Positions 26,365 through 39,700 of a stretch of 64,000 nt of DNA are shown here, piece after piece (the first letter of the stretch is position 1; each line of letters opens with the position of its first letter). The position numbers and the translations under genes are program-made. This DNA comes from Scortum barcoo (Eukaryota; Chordata; Actinopteri; Centrarchiformes; Terapontidae), in the NCBI GenBank assembly GCA_023238725.1, contig CM041548.1:16885752-16949751 (forward strand). The letters are read 5' to 3'. Below the pieces are notes generated by a model. It was given only the letters and a program-made list of their open reading frames with translations, was not told where the DNA came from and made no database searches.

Positions 26365-26861
26365 TTCGGAAGGTTTATTTTCTCTCTTTTAGGAAGGGGA
26401 GGGGGGTGAATGGACCGGCTCTGCCCGGACACGATCAGCGGCTCTCTTCCTCTGCGCGTCTCCTCTCCCTCATTCAGGCTGCCTGCGTGGGGCCATTCAC
26501 ATGGAAAACTGTCCGCCTGGGAACTCACTCTGTCTGTCTCTCTCTCTCTCTCTTTGCCACCCCCCCCTCCCCGGCTCAACAGCAGGCAGGGGTCCCCGAG
26601 AGCTCCCCCAAAAGGAGAGGTACGCCCCGGTTTGGATGGTGAACTCGGTAACTAACCGGGGAGCGTAAAATGAAAAATAATTTAAAAAATTTAAAAACCT
26701 GGTGCGTCCGCTCGGATCCAAAACGCCTCCTCTGGGGGTGAATTAGTCCTCAAACACCCCCCCTTTTGGACACCTCAAATCTTTTTTTACCACTCCATGG
26801 TCCGGTGTGAGGAGAGACGCGAAGGGAAAAAGGAGAAACCCGGGGTCGGTGGTGGGGAGGG

Positions 26862-26933
26862 AAGGAGGAGGAGGAGGAGAAGGAGAAGGAGGAGGAGGAG
26901 GAGGAGGAGGAGGAGAAGGAGGAGGAGGGGGGA
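26862..26933 (-). repeat. (TCC)n polypyrimidine tract in ext1 promoter or leader
   Basis: On the plus strand this is about 70 bases of GGA triplets with a few GAA interruptions; on the gene's sense strand it is TCC/CTC. It sits roughly 725-800 bases upstream of the ext1 ATG. A second, shorter GGA run lies at 27,355-27,375, so the CCAAT and GC boxes lie between two such tracts. Such tracts can bind CNBP/Sp-type factors or adopt triplex structure; here that is inference. Confidence 0.85.
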
Positions 26934-27354
26934 GCGGCTCAGCGGTGCGACTGTAACCTGACGAATCCCCGCATTTCTCTTCTTATTCCTCACAACCACG
27001 GCGCTCCGTGGGAAACAGCCGCTGTGGGATATGTGTAAGAAAAAAAAATAATTAAAAAACACACACACCGGATCCGGGGGGGGAGCCGCCACGCAGCGCG
27101 GTGTGAAGTTGTCTCCGGTCGGACGCGCGTGGAGCGGACGCGGAGCGCAGAGCCGAGGAGGAAAAGGCAGAAAAAGACCGGATTCCTGGATCCTGGCGGC
27201 CAATTACCGAGTGCTCAGTTGTTCCGATTGTTAGTCGGTTACATTCCAATCCCGACACGACGGCAGCTGACGCGACGTCCCACCGATGCGCACCGGAGCC
27301 GCTGATTGGTGCGCCGTGCGGCAGCGGAAGAGGCGGGACTGAAGGAGGTGTTGT

Positions 27355-27375
27355 GGAGGAGGAGGAGGAGGAGGG
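27355..27375 (+). repeat. (GGA)n short tract at CpG-island edge
   Basis: Seven GGA triplets mark the outer edge of the ext1 CpG-rich region, just before the shift to AT-rich sequence. Confidence 0.8.
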
Positions 27376-28475
27376 AATGCACCCATTCATAACCGGAGTC
27401 CTCCGCATGTGTGCACATTTTATTTCTCTAATTGTAAAAACTGGAGGGGTCACATGTTTGAATCACTTCTTCTTTTTAGTGCTTCACCTATAGGCGCCAT
27501 TCATGCATCCATAACTCAGTTTCATTTAATCTCATTGTTCACAATCTACAGGACACTTAACTTGTGCACAGACACTATATGTTCCTTTATATATATTTAT
27601 ATTTATATATAAACTTGTTTTTTTCAGCTCTCTGTAAAAGGTTAAAGCTACTTTATTGTCTCCCACAGAAGAAAATAGTCTAAATCAGGGAGATTTGCTG
27701 CATCAGAATCAAACGTTAGAATAAAAACAGTAGCCTGACATAAAAATAAGCAGCAAATTAGTCACAAGCCATTCATTTAATGTACGTAAGGTTTCTTTTT
27801 ACGTATCTCTGTTCAGCTTTGTTGTCCTCATTAGTGTTTATTTCATTGTTTCACATGTGACATTGAGAGCAAATTAAAGCCCGAGTTAAATCCCTTGGGT
27901 TTGTTCACATACTAATACTAAATCTGGTTCTGTTTAGTTTAAATCCTAATGATATAATAATGTTTCTTATAACTCCACCAAGCATTTTGGTTATTATATG
28001 TTGTTTTTTTATACATTCAGCATCCTCAAGTCACTGACTCCTAGTGTTTTTATGACCGAGTTTGATGTTCCCTCTCCCTTTAACCTGAATGTGTCCAACT
28101 TTGATCTTGTAGTCATAAATATTACAAGAAACCACAAAAGAAAAACCTCCCAGAAACGTATTAGAAAAGGACACAGGATATTTTTCACATTCAGCATCTA
28201 CTGTTGCTCGGACATTAGATGGTACACACATTTATTTATTTATTTGTAAAGACTTCTTTTGACTTTTTTTTTTCTTTTTTTCTAAGAAACCACTGAAGGC
28301 ACAGTTTAAACCCAATATATATGTAGAAGTGACTAATATCTACCATTTCCATATTTCCTTCCTGTCTGTGAACCCACAAAGTGCAGAGAACAAGTTAAAT
28401 ATGTTCTTTTTTATATTAATCTCACAACAGCATACACTATTACTTATTTGTTTAAATGGAAGTAACTTATTCCTT

Positions 28476-28476
28476 C

Positions 28477-28507
<31 letters not shown>

Positions 28508-28508
28508 T
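28476..28508. repeat. (CTTT)n microsatellite
   Basis: About eight CTTT units preceded by CCTTCC. Confidence 0.95.
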
Positions 28509-28584
28509 GACAGTCTTTTCTGTAACCTGGTGTTGTTCAGGGCTTATTGTCCCACACTAATAAACCAGGTTTGTGTCTGTTTTT

Positions 28585-28725
28585 TATATCACACATTTTG
28601 ACATTTATTGCCTTTATTGGACAGCTGTAGAGACGGTGGCAGAGGCAGACAGGTAATGAGGAAAGAGAGAGAGAGAAGAAGTGTGGTGGTGGTGGGGGGG
28701 GCATTGAGGTCACATGGTTCATCAA
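28585..28725 (+). repeat. Possible tRNA-derived SINE fragment
   Basis: TTATTGCCTTTATTGGACAG (28,604), then AGGCAGACAGGTAATGAGG, a GA-rich run, and CATTGAGGTCACATGG (28,701) follow the order of a fish SINE-like repeat. The Pol III boxes are not intact. Confidence 0.4.
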
Positions 28726-31700
28726 AGTTTTTTGTTTTTTTTCCAAATATTAGCCCTCTTGATTGGCATTTTGTGCAGAATCTCTGACCCACAGCACCAA
28801 CCGTGCCGCAAAAAAAAAAAAAAAAATCAAAAGCCACAATAGCGAGATAAGCCCTGTAACATGTTGCAACACTGATACCGCCTTGAGGACATAGCGCCGG
28901 CTAAAACGAGTGATCTCACTGTTCACTTGCAACAAACACTGACATGGCGAAACTGCTGGGATATGGAGACGTTCGGCGGGAATGAGTTGTTGGAAGTAGG
29001 CCCCGGACTAAAGTTTTCTGGTATCCACTAACATCCCAAAGTGACACGGCAGAGGCCACCCGCCTGACAGGGAAATTAATAGCAGAGGAGTGGTTCTCGC
29101 TGAGTGTCACCATGCCTCATAAGCCCGCATAATCCTCCCCACTGCCATTTGGTGGCACAACACTCGGGCTGGGTGAAGAGGCCATCCTCATTTTTTATCG
29201 GCCAATTAGCTCAGAAGAGGGGGGACTAATTAGCGGGGTTGGCTGGGAGACAGGCCAGGATCCTGTGGCTGGCCGGCGCTCATCGTCGGAATATGCTGGT
29301 GATGAAGAGGCCTGGGTGCTGTTCCAGAGGGCTGCTCCCGTCTTTTCGCGGTTACCATATTTAATCCAGAGCTGAGCCGTCCATACAGGAAAGTTTTGGA
29401 AAACATGAACCCTCTGTCTATGCGTGCTTTGCACCCCATGACGTAGACTTTCTCCTCAGCTTCTTCTCACACGTGAATCTTCACCCTGGTGGAAAAAAAT
29501 CACACAACTCAAAGATTTACCACCGCTGCATCTTGCTTTTGTTTATGCCCCGGGGGACTTTGCTCTTAATTGCTTGCAACTCTAATGGGAATAATGCCTT
29601 ATTGCTAAATGACACTTGAAACAGGGATTGTGTTAACCAGAGAAGATGGTGCAATCTCTTGTTTTTTAAATGTATCACATGTTGTCCACAGCATTAAGTA
29701 TTTGTCTTGATTGCAGGTGAGAAGGAGAGACACGGTGGAGCTCGAGTGGAGGCTGCGGTGCTAAACGCTGCGCCATCAAAGGCGACGTGCACCCTCCGTT
29801 TATCCCCCCGTATCCCGACTGTTTTGGAACATTTTGGAGCTGTGTGGTCTCGGCATGACAGCGGTGAGGACTGGGAGTCATTCCAGCGAGCGCCTTCATC
29901 CTTTCCCTGTGTACACTTCTAATATTTCCAGCCCGGAAAAATTCCCCTCTACTCTCACACCTCGGCCTCTCTGCTTCAGAGGACTGTAGCAGGTCTGTGA
30001 TATGAGAGGACGAGGAAACCCGGCCAGCAGTGAAACCTTAAAAACCAGTATAAGCAAGATTGATATGTAAATCACCCACTTTTTAAAACATCTTCCATAA
30101 TCAAAGAATAGGCTTCAGATAGAGAAGAGAGTCTTTATGCTGTACTTTCTTTCTGCCCAAGTTAAAAAATGCCCTCATCATGACTGTGTGCAGGGAATTG
30201 CTCCACTTGTGGAGAAGGAAAAATACAGGAAGTGACTAATTTTTTACACACAATTAAAAAAAGCAAATAATCGCTCCAAAGAGAGCAACACTCACAAGTG
30301 TTTTGATTTAATATGAAGCTTTGGCACGCTGAGCTGGGATGGTACACGTCATGCTACTTCATTTTAAACCTGCACTGGCAATGTGTGAAGTTAAAGTGGA
30401 CATAAAGGAAGAACTAGTGAGATGATTTAAATGACTTTGGTGTTGCCCCAGTTTGTGCCTCTCATGTATCTCCATTACATCAGAGTGAGCATCCAATTTT
30501 CTGATAAACAAATACTCAGCGAGCTTTGAAAAACGTAGACGAGCAAACAACATTTACCATTAATTTAAAGGTATTTTCGGACTCCTCAAAGACTCTTCTA
30601 ACCAGCAGGATAAAAAATATTCTCTCCCTCAGTTTCCTAAGTTATTTACAAAACAGAGGGAGTAGCCAGGCATGACATGTGTCCTCTCCCAACTTGTACA
30701 ACATGAACTAAAGTTAAATAAATGTACGATCAGAGTGTCATGGTGTTTCTTTTCGACTTTATATTTTTTCTTACAAAATAATGTGCAAATGCTTTGCTTT
30801 TGTTTCACAAAAAGAGCAAGGACGGGTGTCATTTCTGAGTTCCTTTTCTTTTTTTTCGTCTTTTTTTTGTGTGCGACAGACGGAATATTGTTTTATCCAG
30901 ATGGTTGGAGGATTTTGGATACACCGTCAGAGCAGGTATTTACTTTTTTCTTTTTGAAAATCGGATGCTTAGCTCTGTGACTCGAATATAATGGTGATAG
31001 ATGAGTGGCACAGACTGAGGCCACTTTGGCGCAGCGGTGATAAGCCATTTTTCATGTCTATCATCCTATTTGGGATAACATGGAAGACTATTGCTGCTAT
31101 ATACAGTAGTTTAACACACCCCTCCTTAAGCATTTGGGCAACTTGTTTTTTCTTAAATGAGTTTCTATGAAGCAAAAAATCTCTCTCTTGTGAACTTGAC
31201 ACTGGCAAACATATTTCCTTTCTGTTTTTTAATGATGACTGGGATTTGTTTATCTGTTGGTTATTATTAATAAGTTGGTTTTGGCAGGTTAAATGTTAAA
31301 AGATATTGCTGTAAGGCTGCTTTTGCCTAAATGGAGATGTCATGAGATACTCACTTTTTATATTTGGGCAATGGATGAATGAGACATGTGCAACTTCTAC
31401 ACTTTATTTATATGTCGGCTTTGACACTCATTTGCAATTTTAAGTAGACAAAGAGCAAATGCAGTATCAGATAACACAATAATTTCCTTCCCGACTGACC
31501 AAACAAACTAAAAAGTTGGTCAAGTAAAGACCTGGATTACCTGTGGACTTACTTCGGCTCTCCTGGCACTGATAAACTGCATGTGAAGCCTTTCCCCTCG
31601 GTGACGGCGGGCAGCCACGATAAAGACTTGCAAATTCAGGCTGTGGTAAACAAATACCCATGGCTGGAAGGTAATCTGTGGGTTCGGGGAGTTTCAGGCA

Positions 31701-34379
31701 AGAGGAAGACAAAACAGCCTTTGAGAGTCTTCAGGCTGCTGCTGATCAGTTGCTGATAAACTCCTCTCTGGATGATGTAACAAGCCGGGCTCCTGCGACG
31801 ACAAAGGGCATGTGTGTGTGTGTGTGAGCGAAGGTGTGTGCAGTATTCCCAAAAAAATACTGTATCTCAGGGCTGCGGCGTGTGTTTGGGTCCATGCACC
31901 TGGCTTGTTCGTGCACTTGAGACCATATTTTGCTGCGTGGATGTGGTGCGAGTAACGAGTCGCAAATCCAATGGAGTTTTAAAAAAATTTTTTATTAAAG
32001 GCTTGTGAAGTTCCTCCTGAAGCCTGAGACTAGAGCTCCGCCAATGCAGTGTGTAATTTTGCCCGCACGGTCTCACAGGGAGTGGGCTCATCCATCCCAA
32101 CAGTACTGCTTTTATTTGGAAGGGAATAACACAAAAGCGTTTCAAAGCACACGCGTCCAATTTTTAGTCTCGTCACCTGTGTTTGCTATTCCCCATCCCC
32201 GCTCCTGCAAACTCAGAGAGGGTAAAAGTTGAGACAGATAGAAATATAAACATATTGTAATGAAGTGCTGGTCAAAACACTGGCCGGGCCTTCACCTGAG
32301 GCAATGAATTAATTCCACGTCATTGTCTCATCTCGTGGCTGACAACAGCAAATTGTGCAGCGACAAACAGGTCAGAAGTTTAGCTAAAAGAGCAAAGTGA
32401 CTGATGTAGCCATGGCAAGTGAGTGGGAGTCAATCTGGACTTGGACTTTCTGTTCTCAGACTGCCAGCCTCATGGATTGCTTCAGGCTACTGAATGCTAA
32501 ATGGTGTAGCCTTGGCTATCCTTTCAAAGTGCTGCTCACTCTGTGTGTGGGATGCCTAGTGATCTCCCTATTCTTTATTTATTTAAAGTGACCTTTCGAC
32601 TCCCAAGCTGAGATTGCTTTGGGCAAACTGAGCTGGGTTTAAATGTTCGGGGGTGTGGGAGGGAGGCCATCGTTTGTTGCCAGGGCCCCTGAGCGAACTG
32701 AGCTGAAACTCCACAGTTTTAACCCCGGTATTCTACTGGGAAGCGCCGGCTGGCAGGCAGCAGCAAATGAAGCGTTTCAGGTTAGATGTGGTGATAGGTT
32801 TTTGTCCTCATTAAAAAAGAAATCCCTGCCACTGCCTCCTCATTTGTAATCCACCGCAACTCATTCGAGGTGGATTTTGATTTGGGGGATTTGGATGGTG
32901 TAAGGCCACTGGAGCCAGGAGGAAAAAGGATGCATGTTGTAGTTTCATCTTACGCAAAGCCCTGAAAGAGCAACGTTAAATATATTTTGTCCTCGCCGTC
33001 TTTCCAACTTTGCGATTAAGGACTAAACCTCTGTCTTGGCTCAACAGAATAAAAACACTCCCGCTTCCTCCCGTGAAACACCTTTTCTTTTAAGCACATT
33101 TGCAGCAGAATGTGCCAATCACTTGGAAGATTGGGGCCCCACTTCAGGGAGCTGAAACATAATGAGTGTCAGTATCATTAAATCTACCGTGCTGATATTA
33201 AATCAGCATCATTCACAGAAGCTCATGCTGGTATCATTGCTTCAGAAAGTGCTGATGCTGCTGTGGGACCTGCTGGCTACAGTACGATAGGATTTTGCAT
33301 CCATTCAGAGATTCTGTAATTCCCTCAGGGACTATACCGCACAGTAATCCACTTAATTTACAATTACCCATGCAAGCCACACTCATATGGAATGATAAAT
33401 CGACTCATGTAATCCCACTGATAGAGCTGCTGGGTGTGGAAATCAGATCATATACACTATATATGGTCTGTTTTCCATCCCTCCATCATTAACCTCCACA
33501 TACACAGCAAGATCTGCTCTCAGTTTATAAGCACAGGCATGCACACACACACACACACAGATCCACACATATTTACAAATATATATGCTGCACATCCTCT
33601 ATTTATATCCCCTCTGCATACTATATGAACCTCCTCCCTGTCTTTGAGGAGATGCAGGGGTAAAGCCTGGCTGTGCAGGGTGAATGTTAATGCTTTAACT
33701 CCCCTGCCAAAGATCAGAGCGGTGCCTGCTCTCCTCAGCCCTTTGAACTCTAACCCAGTTTTCACTGTATCAACCCCTGTCCTTGCAACATCTGCGCTGC
33801 CGGGAATTTAGTAACGAGGGAGGATGTATTAGCGTGAGGATTGTGAGATAGTTGGGCACAGCTGGTTCTGTTCTTGTACCTGTGTGTAAGAGACCAGCAG
33901 CCATGCTGGCAGCTCTCTTTCATTAGCCCAGTGAAATTTGTGATAATGCTAACAACGAAAACTCCAGCCCTGGAGCGGAGCCTGTTGCACCAGTATGCCA
34001 TGTGTGACTTGCTTCATATATCTACATAAGTCACTTCTTTATTTAATATGTATGTTTTTCTTAATGAATAACCCCTCGATCAAGTTCATGGGTGAGTGGA
34101 GGGGCAGCCATGACAGAGAGGACCGAACACTGTCGAAGCTTTTCGCCAGCGGAGAGAAGAATGACTTAAACCAAATTATGATGATGCAAATATCCAATGT
34201 GATGTGCTTGTATGTTTTCATGGGAGCTGTGCTTTTTAGTAATAATTAAAATCACAAAGGTTTTGATTTTTATAGTAACTGCTGTGGTGGATGGTGATGA
34301 TGACTTAATTTGGATGAGAGGTTTCATTGAGTTACAGGAGCCAGGTGAACAGAGGCAAGCCTGGATGTGACAGCATGAC

Positions 34380-35060
34380 TATGGAAGTGCTAACCTGCTG
34401 ATGTTTAGCAAGTAACGTTTACCATTGCAGGCATTACACAATTAACATCTCAGTTTAGGTTGTAAGCATATTAACTTTTGCTAACGAACACTAAACAAAT
34501 CAATTACAGCTGAGGCCGAAGGGAATGTAATTTGTTTTTGGAGATATTTAGTCATAAATCAAAGTATTAACCTTTTTTGACCTAATGATGACACTGGATT
34601 TCATTTTAGCCATCTGATTTTGTTTTGATTCAGCCCAAGATGACCACATTGAGCCCCAATGTAACCATAAAATTGTGATTCATACCTTTATGAAAACGTG
34701 TTTAATGTGTGAATTATGCCTAAACTGCATAGGTAATCTAGATATTCAATGTTTGCAAATATATGTAACAATGTACAGCATACAATCATCTTTTATAAAG
34801 CATTAAATCTAACATTTACATAGTAATATACATATTACATGGATGTCCGCACCAAATTTCATTGTTATCCATCCAATTTTGTCGGGACATTTGATTTAAA
34901 ACCATTAATCTCAGGGATCACCAAACTTACTTCATCCTCTGTAGACCATGACCACCTGTAGAAAAATTTCCTGGTAGTCCATGCAATCGCTGTTGAGATA
35001 TTTGAGTCTGGACCACAGTGGTGAACCGACCAACAGACCGACACTACCATCCGTGCAGTC
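34380..35060 (+). repeat. Interspersed teleost repeat, family A copy
   Basis: Motifs in the same order as the 46-kb copy: GCTGATGTTTAGCAAGTAA near 34,398, ACAGCTGAGGC near 34,506, a TTTAGTCATAAATCAAAGTA stretch near 34,547, CAAATTTCATTG near 34,853, CAGGGATCACCAAAC near 34,912, and a GACC-rich end near 35,010-35,045. Diverged but nearly full length and uninterrupted. The short minus-strand open frame at 34,865-35,050 lies inside it and is not a gene. Confidence 0.7.
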
Positions 35061-36310
35061 CCACCTTTTGCGCAACTAAAACACGTACTTGATTAAATTT
35101 TTTTTTTTCCTGTCTTCTACTTTGTTTCTCCACATCGCAGTTTTCAGTTTAAGGCAAATCCATCTTTAAAATCTCATTCCCCTTTTATTCTCCACCTCTC
35201 TGTCTCCATATGACTCCTGTCTCTGATGTGACTCTCTTGCTCTAACAATCCTCTCACTTTGCTTCCCCTCACACGTTTGATTGGCCCTTATTTCAGTCCC
35301 TAGTCAAAGATGCGCAAATCAATCTCCATCTTTCACTTTTTAATCACCGTCTCGTGCTCCTTTCCTTGTTCTGTCTTTCTCTCTGACTTAGCCTCTTTGA
35401 CCCTTTGACTCAGTCACTTGCGCTCCCTACACCTCTCCACTTTGATTCACACATTTTAATTGCCCATTTCCCCATCTCCGGAATTAATGAAATCTTTATT
35501 CATACAAAGATTTATCTAGAGAGATGAGAGGGGGAGCGCCGAGAAGGAGGCAGAAAAAAAAACGAAACAACACACTTCGGGTTTTTTTACTGAGAACAAC
35601 AGATGTTGATAGCAATGATTACCCTATAACCAAATAGTTCAGTCACTCCTTACTAACAGGGAATAAACAACAAAAGCAAATGAGAAACACATTTTTCTCC
35701 CTCTGTTCCGAGTATCATTTTGCCGTCCAAAGCCTTTGAGAGAGACGCCGTGAAGGAAACACGGCAGATCAAAGCCTTCTCTCTCGCCCTCTATCATAGC
35801 AGTCCTTATGCAGGGAGCGACAGATCTGGGTGATGAGTTGACGGCGGAGAAAACGACGCACGGGTAAAAAAAAAAAGAAAAAAGAAAAGGTTCGAATGAC
35901 ATGTGAGGACATGTTATGACTGCTGCCTTGACTTGACAGTGCGGGGTTAATTATGGATGGCCTCCGCTGTTGGCAAGCGCTCAGCACTAAGTCTCAGAGA
36001 CGACTGAGGCTCGGTTGCCTTCTGGCTATGTGCGTTAGGTCCTCTTATGTTTTATTGCTGCTGCAGGTTGCGTTGGGGGGTGGCAGAGTCCCACTTAGAT
36101 GGTTTAGAAGCGAGCTCTCCGACATGAGAAGATAACAGCGGTTTCGGGCTGATGTTTTATAGCTGACCCATTTTGCTGGCGAGTTATTAGCGAAACGCAT
36201 CCTCCGAGGAGCGTGGGGCCGACGTAACAGCTTAACCAACCGGACTGAAGAGAGGAGCTCGAGTATGAAAGGGGCGAAACCACAGCAATTTCCTTTCCTT
36301 TGCTAGTCAT

Positions 36311-36770
36311 CCTTGAAGGAATAGTTAGAGAGACGTTTTCGGGAAATACGCTCATTTGCTTGATTGCGATGGGAGGTTTAAAATCACCCTCATGTCTCTG
36401 TTAGTATTTCTTCCCCTAGCTTAACATGGAGATTAACATCAGCCTCCAAACACCTCTCACATAAGTTTGACTTGTTTACTCAAAGTATCTTGTTTGTTTA
36501 ACCCGAACACAAGTTGTGACTTTACGGTGAGTAACCTGTTGGATCTATATCTTGACAAACAACAGTTCATCCCCCCCACAGGTTGCTAAATATGGCTCAA
36601 GCACATTCGATTTCTGTTTTGTGCAATTAAACAAACAAGCTAGTGTTAAAAATTCAGCTTGAGAAGTGTTGGCCATTGTGCTTTTGAACTTTTGTTAAAG
36701 TCGAACTAACTGTTTCCCCCACCCGCTTCCAGTCATTACGTTAAGATAGGCTTAACTAAAAAACCTCACA
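36311..36770. mobile_element. Inverted-terminus element (family B), copy 3
   Basis: The left end reads GAAGGAATAGTTAGAGAGAC then GGGAAATACGCTCATTTGCT (36,315-36,360), the intact-looking terminal motif of the family. The right arm has CCCGCTTCCAGTCATTACGT at 36,722. The right end is diverged and its limit is uncertain. Confidence 0.55.
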
Positions 36771-39700
36771 CCTTTACAGAGGCCAGAACAGTATTAAGCC
36801 ACCTGCATTACAACCAGAAATCCTGCACAAAAGTTCTGGGTGGATGAATGAACTGTTAGTCATCAAGAAAATAGCTCCAACATGCAATTCCCCCAAAAAT
36901 CACTAATAGCTGTTTTTCTGGTTATGTGTGGGTTGAACAAACAAAAGGTTGGCTTTAGACGTCACCTCGGACAGAGCCAGTTGTTCCCCTCTTGATTCGG
37001 TCTTTATGCAAAGGTAAGCTAGACTAAACACGTCTTGGTACTTAGACATGGCACATTGACATTAATGTTCTCATCTCGGTTGCTGAAATCACGGGGAAAT
37101 GGCGCAAAAAAAGACGAACATTAGAAATTCAACTGGGGATAGACTTAATAAAACAACTTATAATGGCAATTGAGCAAATGTCGTTAGCTTCAACTGCATG
37201 CCTGTCGCCTAAACTCTTGAGAAAGTAACATAGGGAATGAGAAAAGATGATGATAGTGGACATGTTAACTCTTCTTTTTTTTGCTATTTCTTCATCATTT
37301 TCTTGTTTTTTTCACCCACATGCATCGCATATGTACACACGTGTGACGGCCAAGTCAAATCATACATCAAACTTTTTTTTATTTTATAAACTTGGTCAAA
37401 GAAAAAAAGCAACTTCCTTCCTGTGCTTTATCTCATTCCACTCTGCCATTCAGTTTTGTCGCTACATGCTCAATCAATCAAAGATGCCAGGCTGCCATGG
37501 CTGGCACGCGAGCCGAGCTGCATTGATTTCTGAGGGGATGTCAGACTTCTGTGGCTGGTAAATGTGCTTCTGAAGGATCTGTTGTGTCCTCACGTCATTG
37601 TTGAGGTGCTGCAGATTCATACACATTTGATTGCCCAGATGCCGTAATTAGCTCGGTCAGGGTAAACAAGCACTCTGAAGTGGGTTCTGCCTGAGTGTAT
37701 CTATTTAAGAGACCTTGCTTTTTTTTCTGGAGAGCTATGGATCGGAATAAAGTGATGTCAGCACGGAACAAAAGCCCGCAACGTTTAGTCGATTTACTGT
37801 CATGACCTGGCAAGGAGAAAGTTGCTCAGGCCAGAAAAATCGCTGGATTTGTCTCTATTGTCTGCAGACTGGGAAGTAATTTGCCTGCTGCGTCTATGTT
37901 TGGGGAAATGGAGGGTAGTTTTTGCTTTGTCATGGGGAATGCGATGATTCATGCTAAAAGAAGCCTAACATCTGGCCTCATTAATCATTTCTTTTCAAGT
38001 CTGAGTTTTCGGGGGAATACTTTTCTCTTTTCATCACATTCTCTCTCTCTCCCTTTCTCCCTCTCTTCCTCTCCCTCTCTCACCCCCCCCCTCCCCAACC
38101 CAATCTGCATTACTTGTCATCTGTTGACATTCTGGCATGCCTCATCACCCCTATCACTCCTCCCTCCTCATTTGCTCCCTAATTTGTTTATATGGCAGAA
38201 GACAGAGAGGCAAGAGGATGAAAGTGACTAAGGTGTGGTGGGAGAAAAATAAAGGAAGGAGCGAGTGTGGTGAGGGAGGAGTGAGAAAAAAAAAAAAAAA
38301 AAGAAGGGAAGATCTGCGGAGTAGTAAATCAAGTTTGATGAAATCCGTTTAACAGTTAGGGAGTTTCTCATTACTCACCGAGCTCCGAGTGAATGCAGTG
38401 ACACATCCACATTAATGCCACATGTTACGCTCCCTGGGGCTCACCAGCACAGTGATAGGAACAACATTTTTTTCGTTCGCTGCGATGATAAAGTCCCCCC
38501 GCACGCCAGCCGTCAAACATTTACAGGGCTTGGAAATTGCTGCTTGCCGACAAAGTTCCCATGACCGCTGTCGTGTCAGCTGACATGTTTGTTAGTCTTT
38601 ATTGCGTTTTATGGCTCAACCCAGCAATCCTAAGGGACTGTGTTGTTCACAGTGTTGACAGAGAGAGATTTACTGAGTATATTAATAGCGGTATTAAAAG
38701 ACAAGACTGTGGATTGTGTTCAAGAAATAAAAGCAGGGTGAGGAAAAGGATCAAAACACATCCTATATCATCATATTTGGACATTTTCTGATTGACCAAA
38801 ACTTAGAGAACCTTTAAAATGCATAAAAAAGTTGTCCACATACTCGCCTTTTCTGGAGTTAATAAGCACATCTCATGGTCTTCCTCAAGGGACAGAGTCT
38901 ACTCAGTTGTCATGGAGATACGGCAGAGCTTTGACCATAACTGAGCACACGCCATCAGCTAAAATAAGGCTGTTGTTTGAAGATAGTAAGCAGACTCCAA
39001 CTGAAGATTTCAAACATTTAAGTCATGATTACAAAGTCACATTCACAAATTGAATGTGATTTAATTTTAAGCCTGCCCTTTCTGGCTTTGTAAAGCGAGT
39101 TGCCAAAACAACACGAAGCAAATAAATCAGTTCCAAAGAGGCAAAGCAGCCGGTGCCAGAATCACAGAGCAGCGAGCCCAAAAAGTTTTTTTCAGTGTGG
39201 CATTATTTGGCAATTTTCTTTGGCGAAAAGGAACAGCAGTTGCAAGTAAAAGCTCACAGACACTTAGTAAGACACATATGCTGCTAAACACAGCAGAACG
39301 AGAGACTTGCAATGCCAGCAGAATATAACAGCATCTCTATGATGCAGTCTGAGCGCAGAAAAAAAGAGAAATCTGGTATTCATAACAGGGTTTTCATCCA
39401 ACAGATCAAAGTATAAAGGCGTTTAACCTGACGTACAGGTGCCGCAAAGCTGGATCAGTAAACAACCGATGAAGTCACAAGGTCTGATAAGTTTGTTTTA
39501 ACATCCTGCATCAGGTTTATGGCTGGAAAAAGCCAAATGGTGCTCTCAAACCACCGTCTTCTTCCAGATGTTTGCCAGATGGTAGCGAGGAAGCATCCAT
39601 CTACAGGGAGTCACAGGTCTGATGATTACTGTGTGCAGTCAGAGAATACGCACAAGACTGTTTTACAGAACCAGCACCTCAATGTTTGTCCTTTGTACTA

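Larger units (their letters stand above)
26138..27380 (-). promoter_or_regulatory. ext1 5' leader and CpG-rich promoter region
   Basis: The sequence upstream of the ext1 ATG is GC-rich with many CpG dinucleotides, and composition turns abruptly AT-rich near 27,400. The sense (minus) strand carries a CCAAT box (ATTGG on plus at 27,305-27,309) and, 22 bp further upstream, a GC box (GGCGGG on plus at 27,332-27,337). No TATA box is obvious. This fits a housekeeping CpG-island promoter, as expected for EXT1. The transcription start cannot be placed from sequence; a leader of several hundred bases would be usual for this gene. CpG density continues into the coding exon, so the island probably spans about 25.2-27.35 kb. 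Confidence 0.75.

Noticed and set aside
26497..26721. 74-codon minus-strand frame in the ext1 leader
   Set aside because: It also begins with TTG rather than ATG and has no recognisable content.
26787..27203. A 138-codon minus-strand frame in the ext1 leader with about 22 consecutive leucines
   Set aside because: It opens with TTG, not ATG, and its only internal Met is near the end. The leucines are just the (TCC)n tract read as CTC/CTT. Not a credible upstream ORF.
35890..35905. GGTTCGAAT resembling a tRNA B box
   Set aside because: No A box or cloverleaf upstream; the preceding 40 bases are A-rich simple sequence.
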